Positions 10,929-23,983 of a stretch of DNA of 64,000 nucleotides are shown piece by piece. Location: the NCBI RefSeq assembly GCF_041381155.1, contig NC_091134.1, positions 1,980,001 through 2,044,000 of the forward strand, given 5' to 3'. The position numbers and the translations under genes are program-made. This stretch comes from Argopecten irradians (lineage: Eukaryota > Mollusca > Bivalvia > Pectinida > Pectinidae). How positions within the stretch are numbered: position 1 is the stretch's first letter; every line of letters begins with the position of its first letter. Below the pieces are notes generated by a model. The model searched no databases, had not been told where the DNA came from, and saw only the letters and a list, made by a program, of their open reading frames with translations.

Positions 10929-13700
10929 TGTTGAATGTTTTAATCGAGAGTTTTCATGTTTTATTTACAAAGATGTAATTGTTATGTGCAACAACATTTC
11001 GTCTGTTTTTCATTTTGATGATTAATACATATCTTAAGTATTATGATACTCGAAGATAGCCATGACGGAACTGTAAAAGTGTGAAAGAAATGTTATTTTA
11101 AAAATTATTTCATAACTTTGCTGCATAAAGGAGATAACTCTCAAGAATTTTATTAACTTGCTTTTAAGTATAACAAGACTACTCTCCCCTGACATTAAAT
11201 GAAAGATATAATTTTAAACATCACAGATATTTTATCTGTAAAAATAGATCTTTCAATTTGTAATGATTGATTGTCATATGTATATTTCAGTTTTATTCAG
11301 TCAATTAGTTACGAAATTTTTAGATACTTAATACTTGTCTATAAATATTACAAACACACAGGGATGTGACTTTGTGTATAATAATCAATATGTAGCGAAA
11401 CATGTTGAATCGTTTGTAACGAAACTATAAATATTCATAAGACAAAAGAAGAACGAAAGCCATTGCCTTGAATAAATATATATATCAAACATGGCCTATC
11501 ATTAAGATTTCAGCTTTCACGCGAAGAACCCTCGTATCAAGGTTATCGAAATTAGAATATAATCACAGAGTATGCACTCACCACATACATGTCACCATCA
11601 TGATCTCTGAAGTTCATGGAACAACTTTTTATCAGTGACTTACTTGAAGTTTGCATTATGCGTCGTTTTATAAAATCTGATGATAGTGGGGCCATCTTTG
11701 ATATTTATATTTCTATATTTCAAAAAACTCCGGGATCTTAAAAAATGGGTGGTTTCTTATTTACCATTGCTGTGGATACTCCATTTTGGAAATAACTGAA
11801 AACAATGAGACTAAAAAAGCATGATATTTCACGTGTATAACTTTTTAGTTTTGTGTTGGAAAAGCAGAAATACAAAATGCATGCTCCTTAAATTTTGAAA
11901 AAGAAGTTAAGTGATTGTGTGTAAAGTCCGCATATTTTAAATGAAAAAAAAATCAAAGGAGAAAATATTCATCAACGATAAATGCAGGATTTTTTTTGGG
12001 GGGTCTTATGTCAAATGAATGATATGATTTTCTAACAAGTAGCTTAGGCAGAGTTCTGTTGAACGTTCTGTAGTCATGAAAATTGTCAACTTGTTATTTA
12101 ATCAAAACTGTGTTCATAGAATAATGTCACAGTTGCAGTTTCACATTTGAACAATAGAGTAATGATTATTCATAGAAACGGCGTTGTTGAGGAAGATCAA
12201 TGTTTACCTATAAACATTATCATTATTATCTAGCCATGTAATATGACCATTTGAATTGCTTTCATTTATGGACAAGTTACTCTTTATTTATCTTATAAAT
12301 ATTTACACGATAATGCAATCATAATATAACGTATTTTTTTATTTTAATGCACGAAGATAAAGGGAAAAAAGAAAATTTTTTACCAAATTTTATTATCTAA
12401 CTCCAAAAATGTAATTCCATTTTTTTTTTTAGATTGTTGCTGTTATTTACACACTATATTTATATATATTGTATTTTCTTTTTTGATGTCATCAGGAGTT
12501 ACCGCCCATTACTTTGTATTTGTAGAGATGTCTTGTCAACATGTCACACGTACTTAGCTTATCATAGTATTCTGTCAAAAATTCAACTACCAATGTCAAC
12601 AAATATAAAAGCCTTTCTGCTATTCGATCCATTTACACATCCCAAAACAATTCGTTGAAATAAGTAAAATTACACAACGGTTTTGCAAGTGAATTATCTC
12701 AAACATTTAAATCTATATAATATTATTCAAACGCAAATTCCAGGTAGCGGTTATTTCCTCTTAGGAAATAGGTATGGAGTTTTGTATTTGACAGCAAATG
12801 AGTTTTCTCTATTGGAGTGTCAGTGTTACTCGCACTGCTTTCATAGAGACCATCTGACTATCTGATTGTCAGAAAACATTTCACTTTTGAAATTCCCAAT
12901 TAACCAGCCAATCAGAGGCCGAGTCAAAATTCTATCCTGGACTCAATTTTCTATAAATAGGGGCCATATCCAAAGCCTATTTTTCATTTAGATGGTTGTT
13001 CCCTTTATAGCACTGATCCAAATATTTGAGTTTCTTCCCTTTTAACGCTATTTGTTGTATTTCTAAAAGTCAATAAAAACGCATTTTTTTAAATTTAAGC
13101 CTTTTACTTTCAATAACAATAATTATAAATATTGATGAATTATTGAACATTAAAATAATAAATTATGTCATAGACACTCATTTATTTTACCAGTGCAGCT
13201 CCTCACATTGAATGTGATTCAACGCCTGCATTGCCGGGTAAAACATACTAAAGTAGTTTAGTCATCTATCAATTGTAATGTATCTGGTAATACTAAAAAG
13301 CAATAAATATAATACTTCACACAAGTAGATGCAGCTCCTCACGATAAAGTGAATCAATGCTTGCATAATACAACAAAATGACATCCATCATTTGTTTCGT
13401 TACAATTCACGATATTTTTTCCGGTTGTCAAAGTTCATTGTCCATAGGCATTTCGATCAGAGGCGGAAAGATATCATGGCTACAGTCCCGAGAGAAGCAC
13501 AAGTGGTGAAAACAATCCAATCTTTGTTGATCCATTATCTGAAAGTAGATCATAATTTATTTATTTCATGGTTAGCATGGTTGTATTCATCGGCAAGTGC
13601 AACGTTATTAAAAATATGTATCTTAAGTTAATAAACAAAAGGTACTTTACTATGTAATTTATTTCATTACAACTACTTTGAAACTATTGAAAAGAGAAAG
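10929..13700. other. Intergenic, no gene recognised
   Basis: AT-rich sequence between two convergent genes. A block at 12890-13010 resembles 40200-40365 (shared aggggccat and ttggttgttc stretches), an unclassified dispersed repeat. A second local feature is a partial duplication near 13196 and 13331 sharing tgcagctcctcac. No exon with matched splice sites was found. Confidence 0.5.
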
Positions 13701-13707
13701 AAAAAAA

Positions 13708-16700
13708 TCATTCAGATTTCAAAGATGTTAATCTAGAATAAACGATAAAGTCACGAATATGTAAAAGATACAAACCACCAGGTGGTGTAGCCGTTGTAGT
13801 TTCGGGTTCTGTAATAAATCATGAAAGATGTCAATGCAAGTTAAAAACATTCGTGTTTAGATAAAAAAAAAAATTTAACTGGTTTGTATATAACTGATCC
13901 CTATATATCAGCCTTGGTTTCTAAGGAAGTTGATAGACATTTTTCTCCTGTCGGTATATATGGATATTATTTATAGATATGTAATGGAGCAGTCTTGCTA
14001 AACATTTTTTGCTTCATCACTGTGCATTAGAATGTTTTTTTTTTATAAACTCAGAACGAATGTTTTTAATTTGTATTATCAACTTTAATATTCCAGTCAT
14101 AAAGTCACAATACTTGATTCTTAGAATTTGGAGGCAGGGTTTTTTTTCTGTAAGCTATGGACGCAAGCAAAATAGGATATATTCACGACCTGGTAAGGCT
14201 TAGTATTAAATTCTAGTTTGAAAATGTTTTCACTTATGTCTAAAAAAAATCTAAATTTCAGTTCTGCAAATTTACAATCTAAGAATAGTTTTGTCATTTT
14301 TGCTTTGAAAAAGAAATATCTGCAGTCAAACCAGAGATTAAATCATTAGTACTGAAAATTTTTACTTTTAAATGTCAAAGTTCCTCTATATAATTTGCTC
14401 ATTAATCATGATTATACATTAACGCGAGAGACCACTTTCAATGAAATCTATATATTATACTTAAATGAGAAAATATTCATGTTTTCAAGAGAGAAATTAA
14501 ATTCTAACAACAAACATACGACTTTATCATCACCAAGCATTTTTTTATTTTTTTTTTAAATCTTTATAAGAGTAAGCAAATTTGGCAATTCGGCGGAAAA
14601 TTATAGGAGAGGGTAATAAAAAAATTCTTACCGGGAGTGTTTCCTTCAGGGGGATCTATATCAAAATATTGGTTATTAAAATAATTAAAACTATTGGAAA
14701 ACATTATCTGAAAGAAACATGTCGCAAGTAAATCAGTTCTATTCGCAAAACTAAAATGATATTGCACTGTTTAAATATACGGTTAATTATATTAATTAAA
14801 TAGATTTGTGAAAATATTAAGAAGAATGTTGTACTCTTAAAATATGCTCCATCAGACAGAGCATAAAAGATATTCTTCATTTAAACAATACTTTATGCAT
14901 ACTCGTGTACATTTATGTCTAATAAATAACTGCAAATGCCCGATGTTGAAATTAAGATCGCGACGACTAATGGGTGGGACCATTACAGATCGGTAACTTA
15001 TTTCATCACATACAACTATAGCACTTAGAAACTATAAGCAACATCACGGATAGACCCAAATCTGGTTGGTGAAATTTCTTGCTGGAGATAAGCTAATGCA
15101 CACTTATACTCGGTGGACATACAAAATAGTTCCCATTTTTCTTAAACGCGGTTAAAACATATTTAGTATTAAGATTGAAAAAAATATTTTAACAAAATTT
15201 GCATTTACTGGACCTATGCATTTTGACAAACAAGCCACATGTTGATTAATTAATATGTATGTTTAATATTACAGCATTAAGCCTAATAAATACGAATTCG
15301 TTTCGATAATGACATTCCATACTGTGATCTCGAAAAAATGCTCTAATATTTTTCTACTATTATTTCTATATTCCTACTCATCTTACCTTGACATGTCTTC
15401 CCGCAAATTTCACCAGTATTACAACTTTGTTCACATTCTGGAAGATCAATATACTATACTTGATTGAAAATCTCAGTGAGTGTGAACTACACTCTGGAAT
15501 ATTGAATAATGGAACAACAAAATTACTTGATTACAGATGCGAGTTTGGGTTCATACTACAAATAGCAACCAACCACGTGTAGGACGGAGATGGGTCATTA
15601 TTAATATTGCACAAGCTGACTGCAGTGAACGTTTGGGTGCTAGAAAAAGCGGTATCAATCACTTTCACTTTCATAAGAACCAGTTTAATTTCGTTATAAA
15701 CCCTAATTTCAAAACACCTTTAATCTAAATTGTCCTTTTTTAATCAAAAACTTCATTTATTTTAAACAATTCTTCAATAAAATTACATTTAAATTTATTC
15801 AGAAATTACCTTTGCCGTAACTCAAATAATTAGACGATTCATTATATTTACAGTTTTCTTTATATTAAAGATGCTCCACCGCCGACAGAGCATAAACGAC
15901 ACTCATCATTTCAACAGTAATTGGTGTTTAATTGTGTATATATATGTCTAATTAACACAAAAAATAATATCAAATATTTTATTTTGATTTTGGTGCATGC
16001 GCAATCAGTGCTTCATTCTATATAGGACAAAGTGCCGCAGAATTTTTTCAGAATGCAATTAATTATTGTTGTATTTTTATTTTGAAGTAAAATTAGAAGC
16101 TCAACCTTTTCAAAGGTGGTGTTGGTGTAAAGTAAGTAACTTTTATAACTGAAGAAAATTACTTATTCGTTTGCTCTTATTTTTGATAGAGAAAAAATAA
16201 CATTCGTCAGCAATGGAGCATCTTCAATTTGTTTTATACACTGTCTTACTGTCGAAAAATAGGCACTAACTATATCTGCATTAGTATTGCAACCTGATAA
16301 CCCACAGTCAAAGAAATAGTCCATGTGGTAATCACGATGGGAAATAACAGGCTCTATTTAACAGCTAAGTTATAGGTTCAGACAAATGAAAAAAAAACAA
16401 TTGGAAAGTGGGTATTGTTGTTGATTTTTACGTTTTGTCCATTTGGTCGAGGTTAAGAAGCGTGCATTTAGTCTCTTATTGCGTTACTTTTATTCACTAC
16501 GTGCAATATATCCCTTGCTACCTGTGTTACACATATGTCCAAACATTTTAAACATATTAAGTTGATGGTTCTATAGCATTGGTTAGATGTCGAATAATTA
16601 AACTCGAAAGCTAAAGTACAGTTAATTACTGTTCACGTGTCAAACCGGGATCATCTTATATAAACATGCATATCATTTTACAATTTATTACATATATTTC

Positions 16701-19700
16701 GTTTCAGCCTCAGAAGTGTACATACCTGTGACACATTCTGCTTGACACTTTCCTCCCGTTCCACAATCATCATTAACATCAGTACAAGTTGCTGTACCAC
16801 CTGGGTGTACATTCAAATCAATTTACATTGTATTAAACATTATTGGACATAATTTGTTTGTGATGAAGAAAAAGACATTAAATGTAAAACATACATATGT
16901 TTTAGACTAACATCGATTGCCATTCCCTGATTCAAACATATTTTATCGCTAAGTTAATTTAGTATTTAGATATTAGTACAACCATTGTGATAAAATATCA
17001 ATGATAACACTTTGTTCAGAGAGAAAGAGAGAGAAAATGATTTTAGATATTGAAAGACAGAATGAAAAACAAGGTCGTTCATTTTTTTATCTGACAGTAA
17101 GTGTGTGATATCAATATTTCCATATAAAATGTAAATATCACATAACGTGAAAAGGAACTATCTTTGTATATTTCCCGCAGGCTAATTGATCTAAAAAATC
17201 TAAACAGAAGCGAGCTATCTAACTCAATGTTTTCCAAACTCCATAGAATCTGCAGACTATACGACAGCAATTGCATATATATGAAGCTCGGTCATAAAAA
17301 ACAAAAAATAGCATCACATACATAACTAGTTTGTCCTATGCTTGTTGATAAATCGTCGTACTCACCGGCAATAGCTTGATTGTCTGTAGTGGCTGTAAAC
17401 AAATATATGTAATTCTGAAGGATGGGTATGGATGTTAAATAACGAATGTTCGTTGGATATGGAATTTATTTTCACTCGAGTGAATTGTTTTAAAAATATC
17501 AAGACATGTGCTTTTCGGGAGTGCATTAGGGCTTTCCCTGACCATGTTCAGATCTACACTGACGGATCAAAAGATGGTGATAATGTTGCGGCAGCATGCT
17601 GTACATCTAATCACTGCTCCTCTATCCGACTCCCGGATGTTGCCTCCATTTTTCTCTGCGGAAGCTTGTGCTATCGGTCTGGCTCTTTGACCACATCGAA
17701 GAACACGAGACTCTCTTTCGGTTCTTCAGGCTTTGAAATCAAGAAACCCTAGAAATACTCTAATTCAAAAATTTTTAATCCGAACATTTCGATTATCTTC
17801 TAAAACTCAAATTACTTATCTCTGGATTCCCAGTCATATGGGTATATAAAGGGGAATGAACAGGCCTGATTAAAGCAGCTAAGGACTGCTCTTCGCCTAG
17901 CACAAACAGATTTGAAACTACCATACACCGACATCAAACCTTCAATTCAGTTAGCCATCAAGCACCATTGGCAAACAAAGGTGGTCTACCAAAACAAACA
18001 ATAAACTGTTTAAATTCAACCTACACTTAATCCTAAACTGTTCAGTCGGAGAGACCGCAGAGAGGAAGTTGTTCTCTCTCGGCTCCGAACTGAACACACA
18101 TATTTTACACATTCCTATCTATTGAGAGGGGAGAATCCTCCCACATGCAATGCATGTGATTCTCCTCTCACAGTGGAGCATATTTTAGTGCACTGTATTT
18201 AATTTTAAGCACATACGAGATAAGTACTACGATGTCTCCGACATGTACACTTTGTTCAATGTCGTGAGACATAATCGTATTTTAATTAACTCGAAGAAAT
18301 CGGTATTTTAGATAAAATATGAACGTTTTCTCATCATGTCATCGTATCAACTTAACATTTCATCGTTTCATCAACATTGTGCATGAGTTATCTCGTGTGT
18401 TTTAGCCAAAACTATTTTATCCCATGCAAACCTTTTTTTATCAAATAAACGTTTACAGTCTGTGTTTTAATCCTTACTTGCCTTTTCTTACCCTGATCTT
18501 TTATCCTGATATTAATGTCTGACTTGTAGTTTGGCCCTAAATGACCTTAGTTGTCGATGGGTCGTAAAACTCAAACAAACAAACAAACAAACAAGCTTTG
18601 GCAAATGTCTTTTGCATCTATAAATCAGTTTAAATATTAAACAGCCATGAGTGCGCATAACATCTTTCTGCATCAATACAAACAATCTGCCAAAATACGT
18701 ACAATTCTTTAAACCTTGATGCCCTTATTAACATTATCAAGTTGGTCTCTTCTCAATACGAATGCAACTGACAATCTAATGGATCTATGGGGGGATAACA
18801 AGAGATCTATGGGTCTTCACGGTGACCTCATATCTTGACATATTATACAATACTGTCATCAAAATTGTTTCCTCAATTTTTTATGGGATACTGCCAAACC
18901 CTCACCAATTTCAAACTCTTCTATGACATTATAGGTGTTGGGGGCACACAGTCCCGTCCAGCATCAGTGAATGTCTACACAAGCTATTTTGTTGACAACT
19001 TAGAACATCATTACAAAGGGCAATACCCATGTAGGTTAATATCAGATAATTTCCATATTAATATAAGACATTAGACTGCTAATGAAAGTTTCATTAGTTC
19101 GGTAAATATTGTCTATTTTTGGAAAAGGCAATAACTCTTACACTACTGTCCAATAGTTCTGATCTTCTTGTCTGTAATCTTACTAAAAATAGGTTGTATA
19201 CAAAGTTTCAAATATTTAGAAAATATTTACTATAGTTATTTATTATAAAGTCTGTTTACACCCATTTTTGCATACTTAAGTTTCAAATAAGTTTCTATTA
19301 AAGTTGTATGGGAACCATATAAGCCATACAAAGTTTCATTTGCAATATTTACTCAAATATGGTCACAAGGTCCAATAGTGTTATTATTGCAAATGGCAAT
19401 AACTCCAATTTCGAATCCGCGACTGTTATATTATTTTTATTACTCACTCAACGATACTGAGTCGCTCCACCTTAGCTATTGATATATGATCAAATTTGAA
19501 ATTACCAAAACTTATTTTAACATATTTCAAAGATGTCGTTGGCATATTTCTAATCAATCGCAATAATTTGAACTGTATTTTAGGTCCTTTTGACTACCGT
19601 AGTTACAAAACTAAGCAACCAACACTGTTTTTTTTAATTTGACAACGGAAATGCAAAAGAACACCATTTATGTAAATATATAGATAGAAATTGACCACAA

Positions 19701-22452
19701 ATTGACCATAGTTAAATCACAGCGAATGTGATATTCAGGTCAATTTATGGTGAAATTCAGATTAGTTTTTAATCTGTAATTGACTATTCTGCTCGTTTTG
19801 AGGTCAATTTCTGGTAAATTTTGCCTATGTACTGAAAACCTTCTTGTACTTTTAATTTATTTGTTTTTAATTCAGTAGACCAATGGGTCCACTTACAGGC
19901 TTGATCGAATCAATGAAATTTAAATTAACATTTCAACATATAAATATCACAGTAATTAAAATTAATATGCAAATTGCTTATATATCAATGTACATGTACA
20001 AATATGTTAAATAATGTGGAAATGTCACAAATGAAATACATGTACATGAAATACATAAATGTTGACATTATGAAGGTTAACTAAAAGTGATCTATCTAAA
20101 AGCATGTTCATTTGAATTCTGAATTAAAAAGTTCAAGTGAACCATTGGAAAAAAACTGTGATGAATAATTACCAGTATGATTTTAAATTGCCTGCACTCT
20201 GTTTAGAACACTATGCTTTTGAATAATATTATGGTGCAGGATAAAATATTTCACCGATACAAAATTTTAAAAATCGATGGGGGACTAAAACAATAATTTC
20301 TCCGGTTAAAAGTATCAAATAGACTTTTTACCCCTTTGAACTATAAGGGAGGATCAAACAATTGCTTGGAAACACAGCTTACCTTTGCATGACCAGCCAC
20401 ACTCTTTCCCTGGATCTGGGCAATTACCAGTGCACGTTGTCGGTTGTCAGGTGCTCAAAATGCAACACAAGAGAGTAAAAATCTATACTTCTATTCAATG
20501 TATTTTTATGATGCAATACATGGTTATACCAATAAGAGGACGATACGATGTTTTTCGTTGTCGATATAATCATGTAATGACCTAAATCAAGAGGGTTATA
20601 ATACGTCGATTTCGAGAACACAAAAATGACGTTGGTTAAGTACCATGTATCGTCGAATAGATTCACACTCTGGGGATTGTGAAGTGAATTTTGCAATGTA
20701 AATATTAGATTTAAAAACTGATATATTTAGCAGGTTTATAGGAAAAAATAAAATCTTAAATCACACTTAATTTGTAAATGGTTATTTGCATATGTGCACT
20801 TATGAGTTATAAACTACATTCATGTAGCTCCAAGTGAGTATCATTATTAAAAGGTAAACCGTTCCTTCTCTGATAATCATTTACTTTCATACTCAAAATG
20901 TATTTACAGATTACGTTTATTGTTGCATACTTATGTTAATACCAAAGTATGTTAATATCACGAATTGACGTTTAAGTTATATATGCCTGTATAGTTTTCT
21001 TCATTAATCTATTGAAAACAATAAGGTTTGATGAAGTAAGCCGTGAAATTCATTCAAATGTCTTCAAATGCCTTATCATGTACTATGAAATTGTTGCTTT
21101 TTTTATGACTTATATATATGTTAAGATGGAAATATATAATCAGAAATCACTTTACAATTACTAATAAGACTTTAAAAATGTAAAGTGAATTTGTAGACCA
21201 CAATTTGTTTTCATGGTCTCACCGTATGTACTCATTTCACTTCACTATATGTGTTAGTATAATGATTTTAGGCAGTACTGCGAAAAATCATTTTCAGCTC
21301 TTATTTGTACTTGTAAAATTAAAATCAATTGATTAAAGGCCCACTACCTTTCCGAAACGGCTTTTAATTTTTTAAAATGGGAATGTAAAACAAGATCGAT
21401 AATTTAGTAGAGTCTTATAAATTATTAACTTACCGTTAACACCACTTTTATCATTATCTTGTGAACGATTTTATCAAAATAAATAAAATGTTTATTTTCA
21501 TAACGCGGGTCGTCTTATGTTTCCCGCCGTCGTCCTAAATACCGCGCGGTAGTTGACTATCACTGCGCCAGACGGCAAAACAGCATATTGACTCTCCACT
21601 GTTTTCATATATTACGCAGGAAATCTTGCATATGTTTGGTGTCGTAACCTTATTTTAGGTCATCAGTAACGCATTTTTCTGATGTTATTAATGTTTTTTA
21701 AGAAATCTTTATATTTTGCTCCGGAAAGGTAATGGGCCTTTAAAAGAACTATAAATTTCAAAATTCTCAAAAAGCATGTACAATGTATATGTTGATGATA
21801 TATAATATCTGCACTGACAAAATGTGTACGCCTTTGTTTCATGATGTAATATAATCTTACCTGTGCCTTTGATACATCCGCGTTGACATGTTTGACCGTT
21901 TTGGCAGTCCTTGCTGGTTAAGCAGATGTATCCATTGACTATGAAAAATACTATCTTGATAAATATGTCAAATATAAAAACAATGTATGAATCAGCACAG
22001 TCTTTTCATTACAACATACGTTACAATTTAAAGGAAGATTGATACGATTCCTTACAGAAACAGAGAGTAGAATAATTTTATTAAATTTGCATGAAATGCC
22101 ATTTTACGGCTTGGATATTCAAGCAGTGGCAATTTAACTCTAACTCGATCAAACAATCAGAAAGTTTTATTTTCAAGTAATAATGTAAAATCAATGATTT
22201 ATTGTTATACAATCAGTAGATCAACATGCGATATAGTTCACGTCACCGAAAATGAACAAATCTAATAAAAGAATTAAGTGATTTTTTTAGGAAAAGTAAT
22301 AATTTATCAATTATCCTCGTCCCGAACAAATGAGAAAATCACGTAATGCACTAGATAAATAACACTAATTATTTTATTGATGATTATTAAAATGTATACG
22401 AACCATGGCCATAGGTTAACGCCACCAACAAAACCGAAGGAATAATCTTCAT
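13708..22452 (-). CDS. Secreted protein with repeated four-cysteine modules, multi-exon
   Basis: Exons in transcript order: 22452-22404, 21938-21861, (20453-20383 doubtful), 17392-17366, 16800-16726, 15437-15387, 14655-14632, and a last one starting at 13808. The first gives a signal peptide, MKIIPSVLLVALTYGH. Cysteine modules follow: CLTSKDCQNGQTCQRGC, then CTDVNDDCGTGGKCQAEC, then CEQSCNTGEICGKTC, spaced C-x3-6-C-x5-6-C-x3-C. Short linkers rich in Thr, Pro, Asn and Glu (TTDNQAIA, DPPEGNTP, PETTTATPPG) have their own exons of 24-33 nt. Every accepted exon starts and ends in phase 1, so any one can be skipped without changing frame. The 3' end is uncertain: reading through at 13776 reaches a stop at 13708, but GT at the same point may be a donor to an unseen exon. 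The modules recall EB- or WAP-like small domains, but I do not recognise the family. Role unknown; extracellular by its signal peptide. Confidence 0.7.
14843..14960 (+). mobile_element. Partial copy of the AGATGCTCC MITE
   Basis: Contains atgctccatcagacagagca followed by a body like the first 100 bp of the elements at 15869 and 36627. The right end is missing. Confidence 0.55.
15869..16223. mobile_element. 355-bp MITE, TIR AGATGCTCC, TTAA-type target
   Basis: Starts agatgctccaccgccgacag and ends with a diverged inverted copy (ctgtc-like then ggagcatct). TTAA precedes it and TCAA follows it, read as a mutated TTAA duplication. A second copy at 36627-36978 is alike over its whole length. It sits in an intron of the cysteine-module gene. 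No coding capacity. Confidence 0.8.
17450..18594 (+). mobile_element. 5'-truncated LINE, RNase H and 3' end (Jockey-like)
   Basis: The frame near 17540 reads VQIYTDGSKDGDNVAAACC, the start of a LINE-type RNase H domain (YTDGSK). Further on, in shifted frames, come LWIPSHMGI-like and CNACDSPLTVEHILVHC, the zinc-knuckle-like C-terminus of non-LTR polymerases. The element ends in a (caaa)n tail at 18571-18594. Several stops and frame changes mark it as dead. It lies in an intron of the opposite-strand secreted gene. Confidence 0.8.
18595..20382. other. Intron sequence, no exon recognised
   Basis: Part of the large intron of the minus-strand secreted gene. The stretch 19080-19430 has the look of a dispersed repeat (ggcaataactc twice, tacaaagtttca twice), and 19690-19830 holds loose inverted repeats of aattgacc and ggtcaattt. 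No coding signal. Confidence 0.45.
20383..20453 (-). pseudogene. Candidate decayed cysteine-module exon
   Basis: Minus-strand translation gives TCTGNCPDPGKECGWSCK, a clear fourth cysteine module, followed by a good GTAAG donor. From the only nearby acceptor (AG at 20455-20454) the cysteine frame meets TGA before the first Cys and needs one more base to agree with the phase-1 introns around it. Joined in phase, the exon encodes no cysteines. It is probably skipped or dead; a sequencing error is the alternative. Confidence 0.55.
20953..21785. mobile_element. Diverged TTAA MITE (AGTTATATGTG family) split by a second MITE
   Basis: The left end (ttaagttatatatg) and about 370 bp of body match the intact element at 43400-43890, for example cagaaatcacttta, accacaattt and ggcagtactgc. 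The match breaks at a TTAA where the element at 21337-21739 sits, then resumes for about 30 bp (aactataaatttcaaaattc). The original right end is not recognisable. Confidence 0.7.
21337..21739. mobile_element. 403-bp MITE with TTAA target duplication, nested
   Basis: TTAA at 21333-21336, then aggcccactacctttccg; the right end reads cggaaaggtaatgggcct, then TTAA at 21740-21743. The inverted repeats differ at one position in 18. The interior has a GC-rich patch (ccgccgtcgtcc, accgcgcggt). It lies inside the older MITE copy at 20953-21785. Confidence 0.85.
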
Positions 22453-22789
22453 CCTGATAAAAAAAATTCATATAAATATTATTGTATCATTTTGAATATG
22501 TAATTATATAGATAACAAAACTGATACTAAAACATTTTTCTTGCTTTTTATATTAATTCTTATTCCAATGTTTAATGTAATGGATCCAAAACTTGTTTTA
22601 TTATTTTTGTATGACAATGGATGTGTTTCGAGATTTCATCTTTGCTCAGAAACACTCGTATTAAAAATTCAGTAGTCCTATGTTACAACTCATGCGCATG
22701 TAAAATCAAAGTTATTTAATAAGGTACAATGTTGTACTTTACTTTTTTCAACTTTTTTTTTCAAAGTGCAAAAATGCTGCTAGACTTAC

Positions 22790-22870
22790 CTCTTTCTGGG
22801 AGCGGTTGTATGTTGTCGAACGAATGGTTCCTACGCTCTGTCCTGGAGGTTGGTAAGGGACGTTTTATAG
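22790..22870 (-). promoter_or_regulatory. TATA promoter and non-coding first exon of the cysteine-module gene
   Basis: On the minus strand, ctataaaacg (22870-22861) is a good TATA box. About 70-80 nt downstream a GTAAGT donor begins at 22789, ending a non-coding exon that would start near 22835. The next acceptor, AG at 22455-22454, lies one base before the ATG. The arrangement gives a compact promoter, short leader exon and signal-peptide exon in order. Confidence 0.65.
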
Positions 22871-23983
22871 GGTTTTTGACGAAAGTTGTGTTTATTGTAC
22901 CTATAGCGACGCATCCACGTGACAGAAATGAATTTATTGTAGCCAGGCTTTGTGCACTTGAAGACGCACTTTTATAGTACCACGTGTTTTACAATGGTAT
23001 TGTAAGATTCAGATTTAACACGTTTACATTCCATGTCGTAGTAACCATGCTTGCTTCTGTGTTTATGATTATACTTTAACAAACCATTGGCATAACACTC
23101 TTCAGCGGTTTTCATATAAATATTCGATATCCTAAAGGACATATTTTTTTAACAATTTTTTATTCAATTTCAATTTTATCAACAACACATTACATGTACA
23201 ATGCATGTACATTCAAACTTATAAGCATGCAACCATATCCATTTGTATAGAATTTGACAACTCAACATTAGTATTGGGTTGGCTTTTTTATATGCCTTTA
23301 CTTACTCGCTCTCAAACACATTTATAAGGACAACACATCCACAATGGGGAGGGGGCTATATATTTCACTGTTCTGTCACATGGTTAAATAGTTAACAGTT
23401 TGAACATGGAGTTTATTTAGCAGCACACAAAGGTTTCATTTTATATTCCGTGTAATTATGTACATGCATATATATATGTCTCAAATATAGATGCAAGTAT
23501 ATATATCCCAAGTTTTATTTTGACACAAGTTTATCCCAAGTTTCACTCGTCATTAATGTTACAATGGTTGTAGGTTTAAACAAGTACTGTTTAATTAATA
23601 GTAAAATAAGGTTATCTACTATCAAATCAGCATCATGAGAACTGAATTTTGATAGTTCAAAAGAAATTCACTTCAATATGGAGTTACGCGAAAACTTCAA
23701 CACGGGCTAATTATAACAGAGTTTACTTGAACATTGGCCAATTCAAATTAGTAAAACAAAACAACATCATAGAGATATTAAGACCATATGTTAAGCCAGT
23801 TTTCAAGATTATTTTGTAGCTCAATGTTGTTATGGTAAGCCTTATGCTTAACTATCATCTGCTTATGAGCTTTATGTTCAAATTGTATATGATTTTTTAA
23901 ACTTATTAAATTGATATCTTTTTCTAAACATTTCATTTTAAACAAATATTACTTGATCAATAGTAAAATAAGGTTATCTACTA
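22871..23983. other. Intergenic, nothing firm
   Basis: Non-coding. The phrase taatagtaaaataaggttatctactat occurs near 23597 and 23958, the second at the edge of the LINE remnant, so part of 23150-23980 may be that element's 3' untranslated region. Confidence 0.4.

Noticed and set aside
13190-13365. Terminal exons of the cysteine-module gene at the tgcagctcctcac duplicates
   Set aside because: No cysteine pattern and no phase-1 acceptor in frame; the likeness is a local repeat.
17432-17752. Host gene with RNase H domain
   Set aside because: The YTDGSK block is followed by frame breaks and a (caaa)n tail typical of a truncated LINE.
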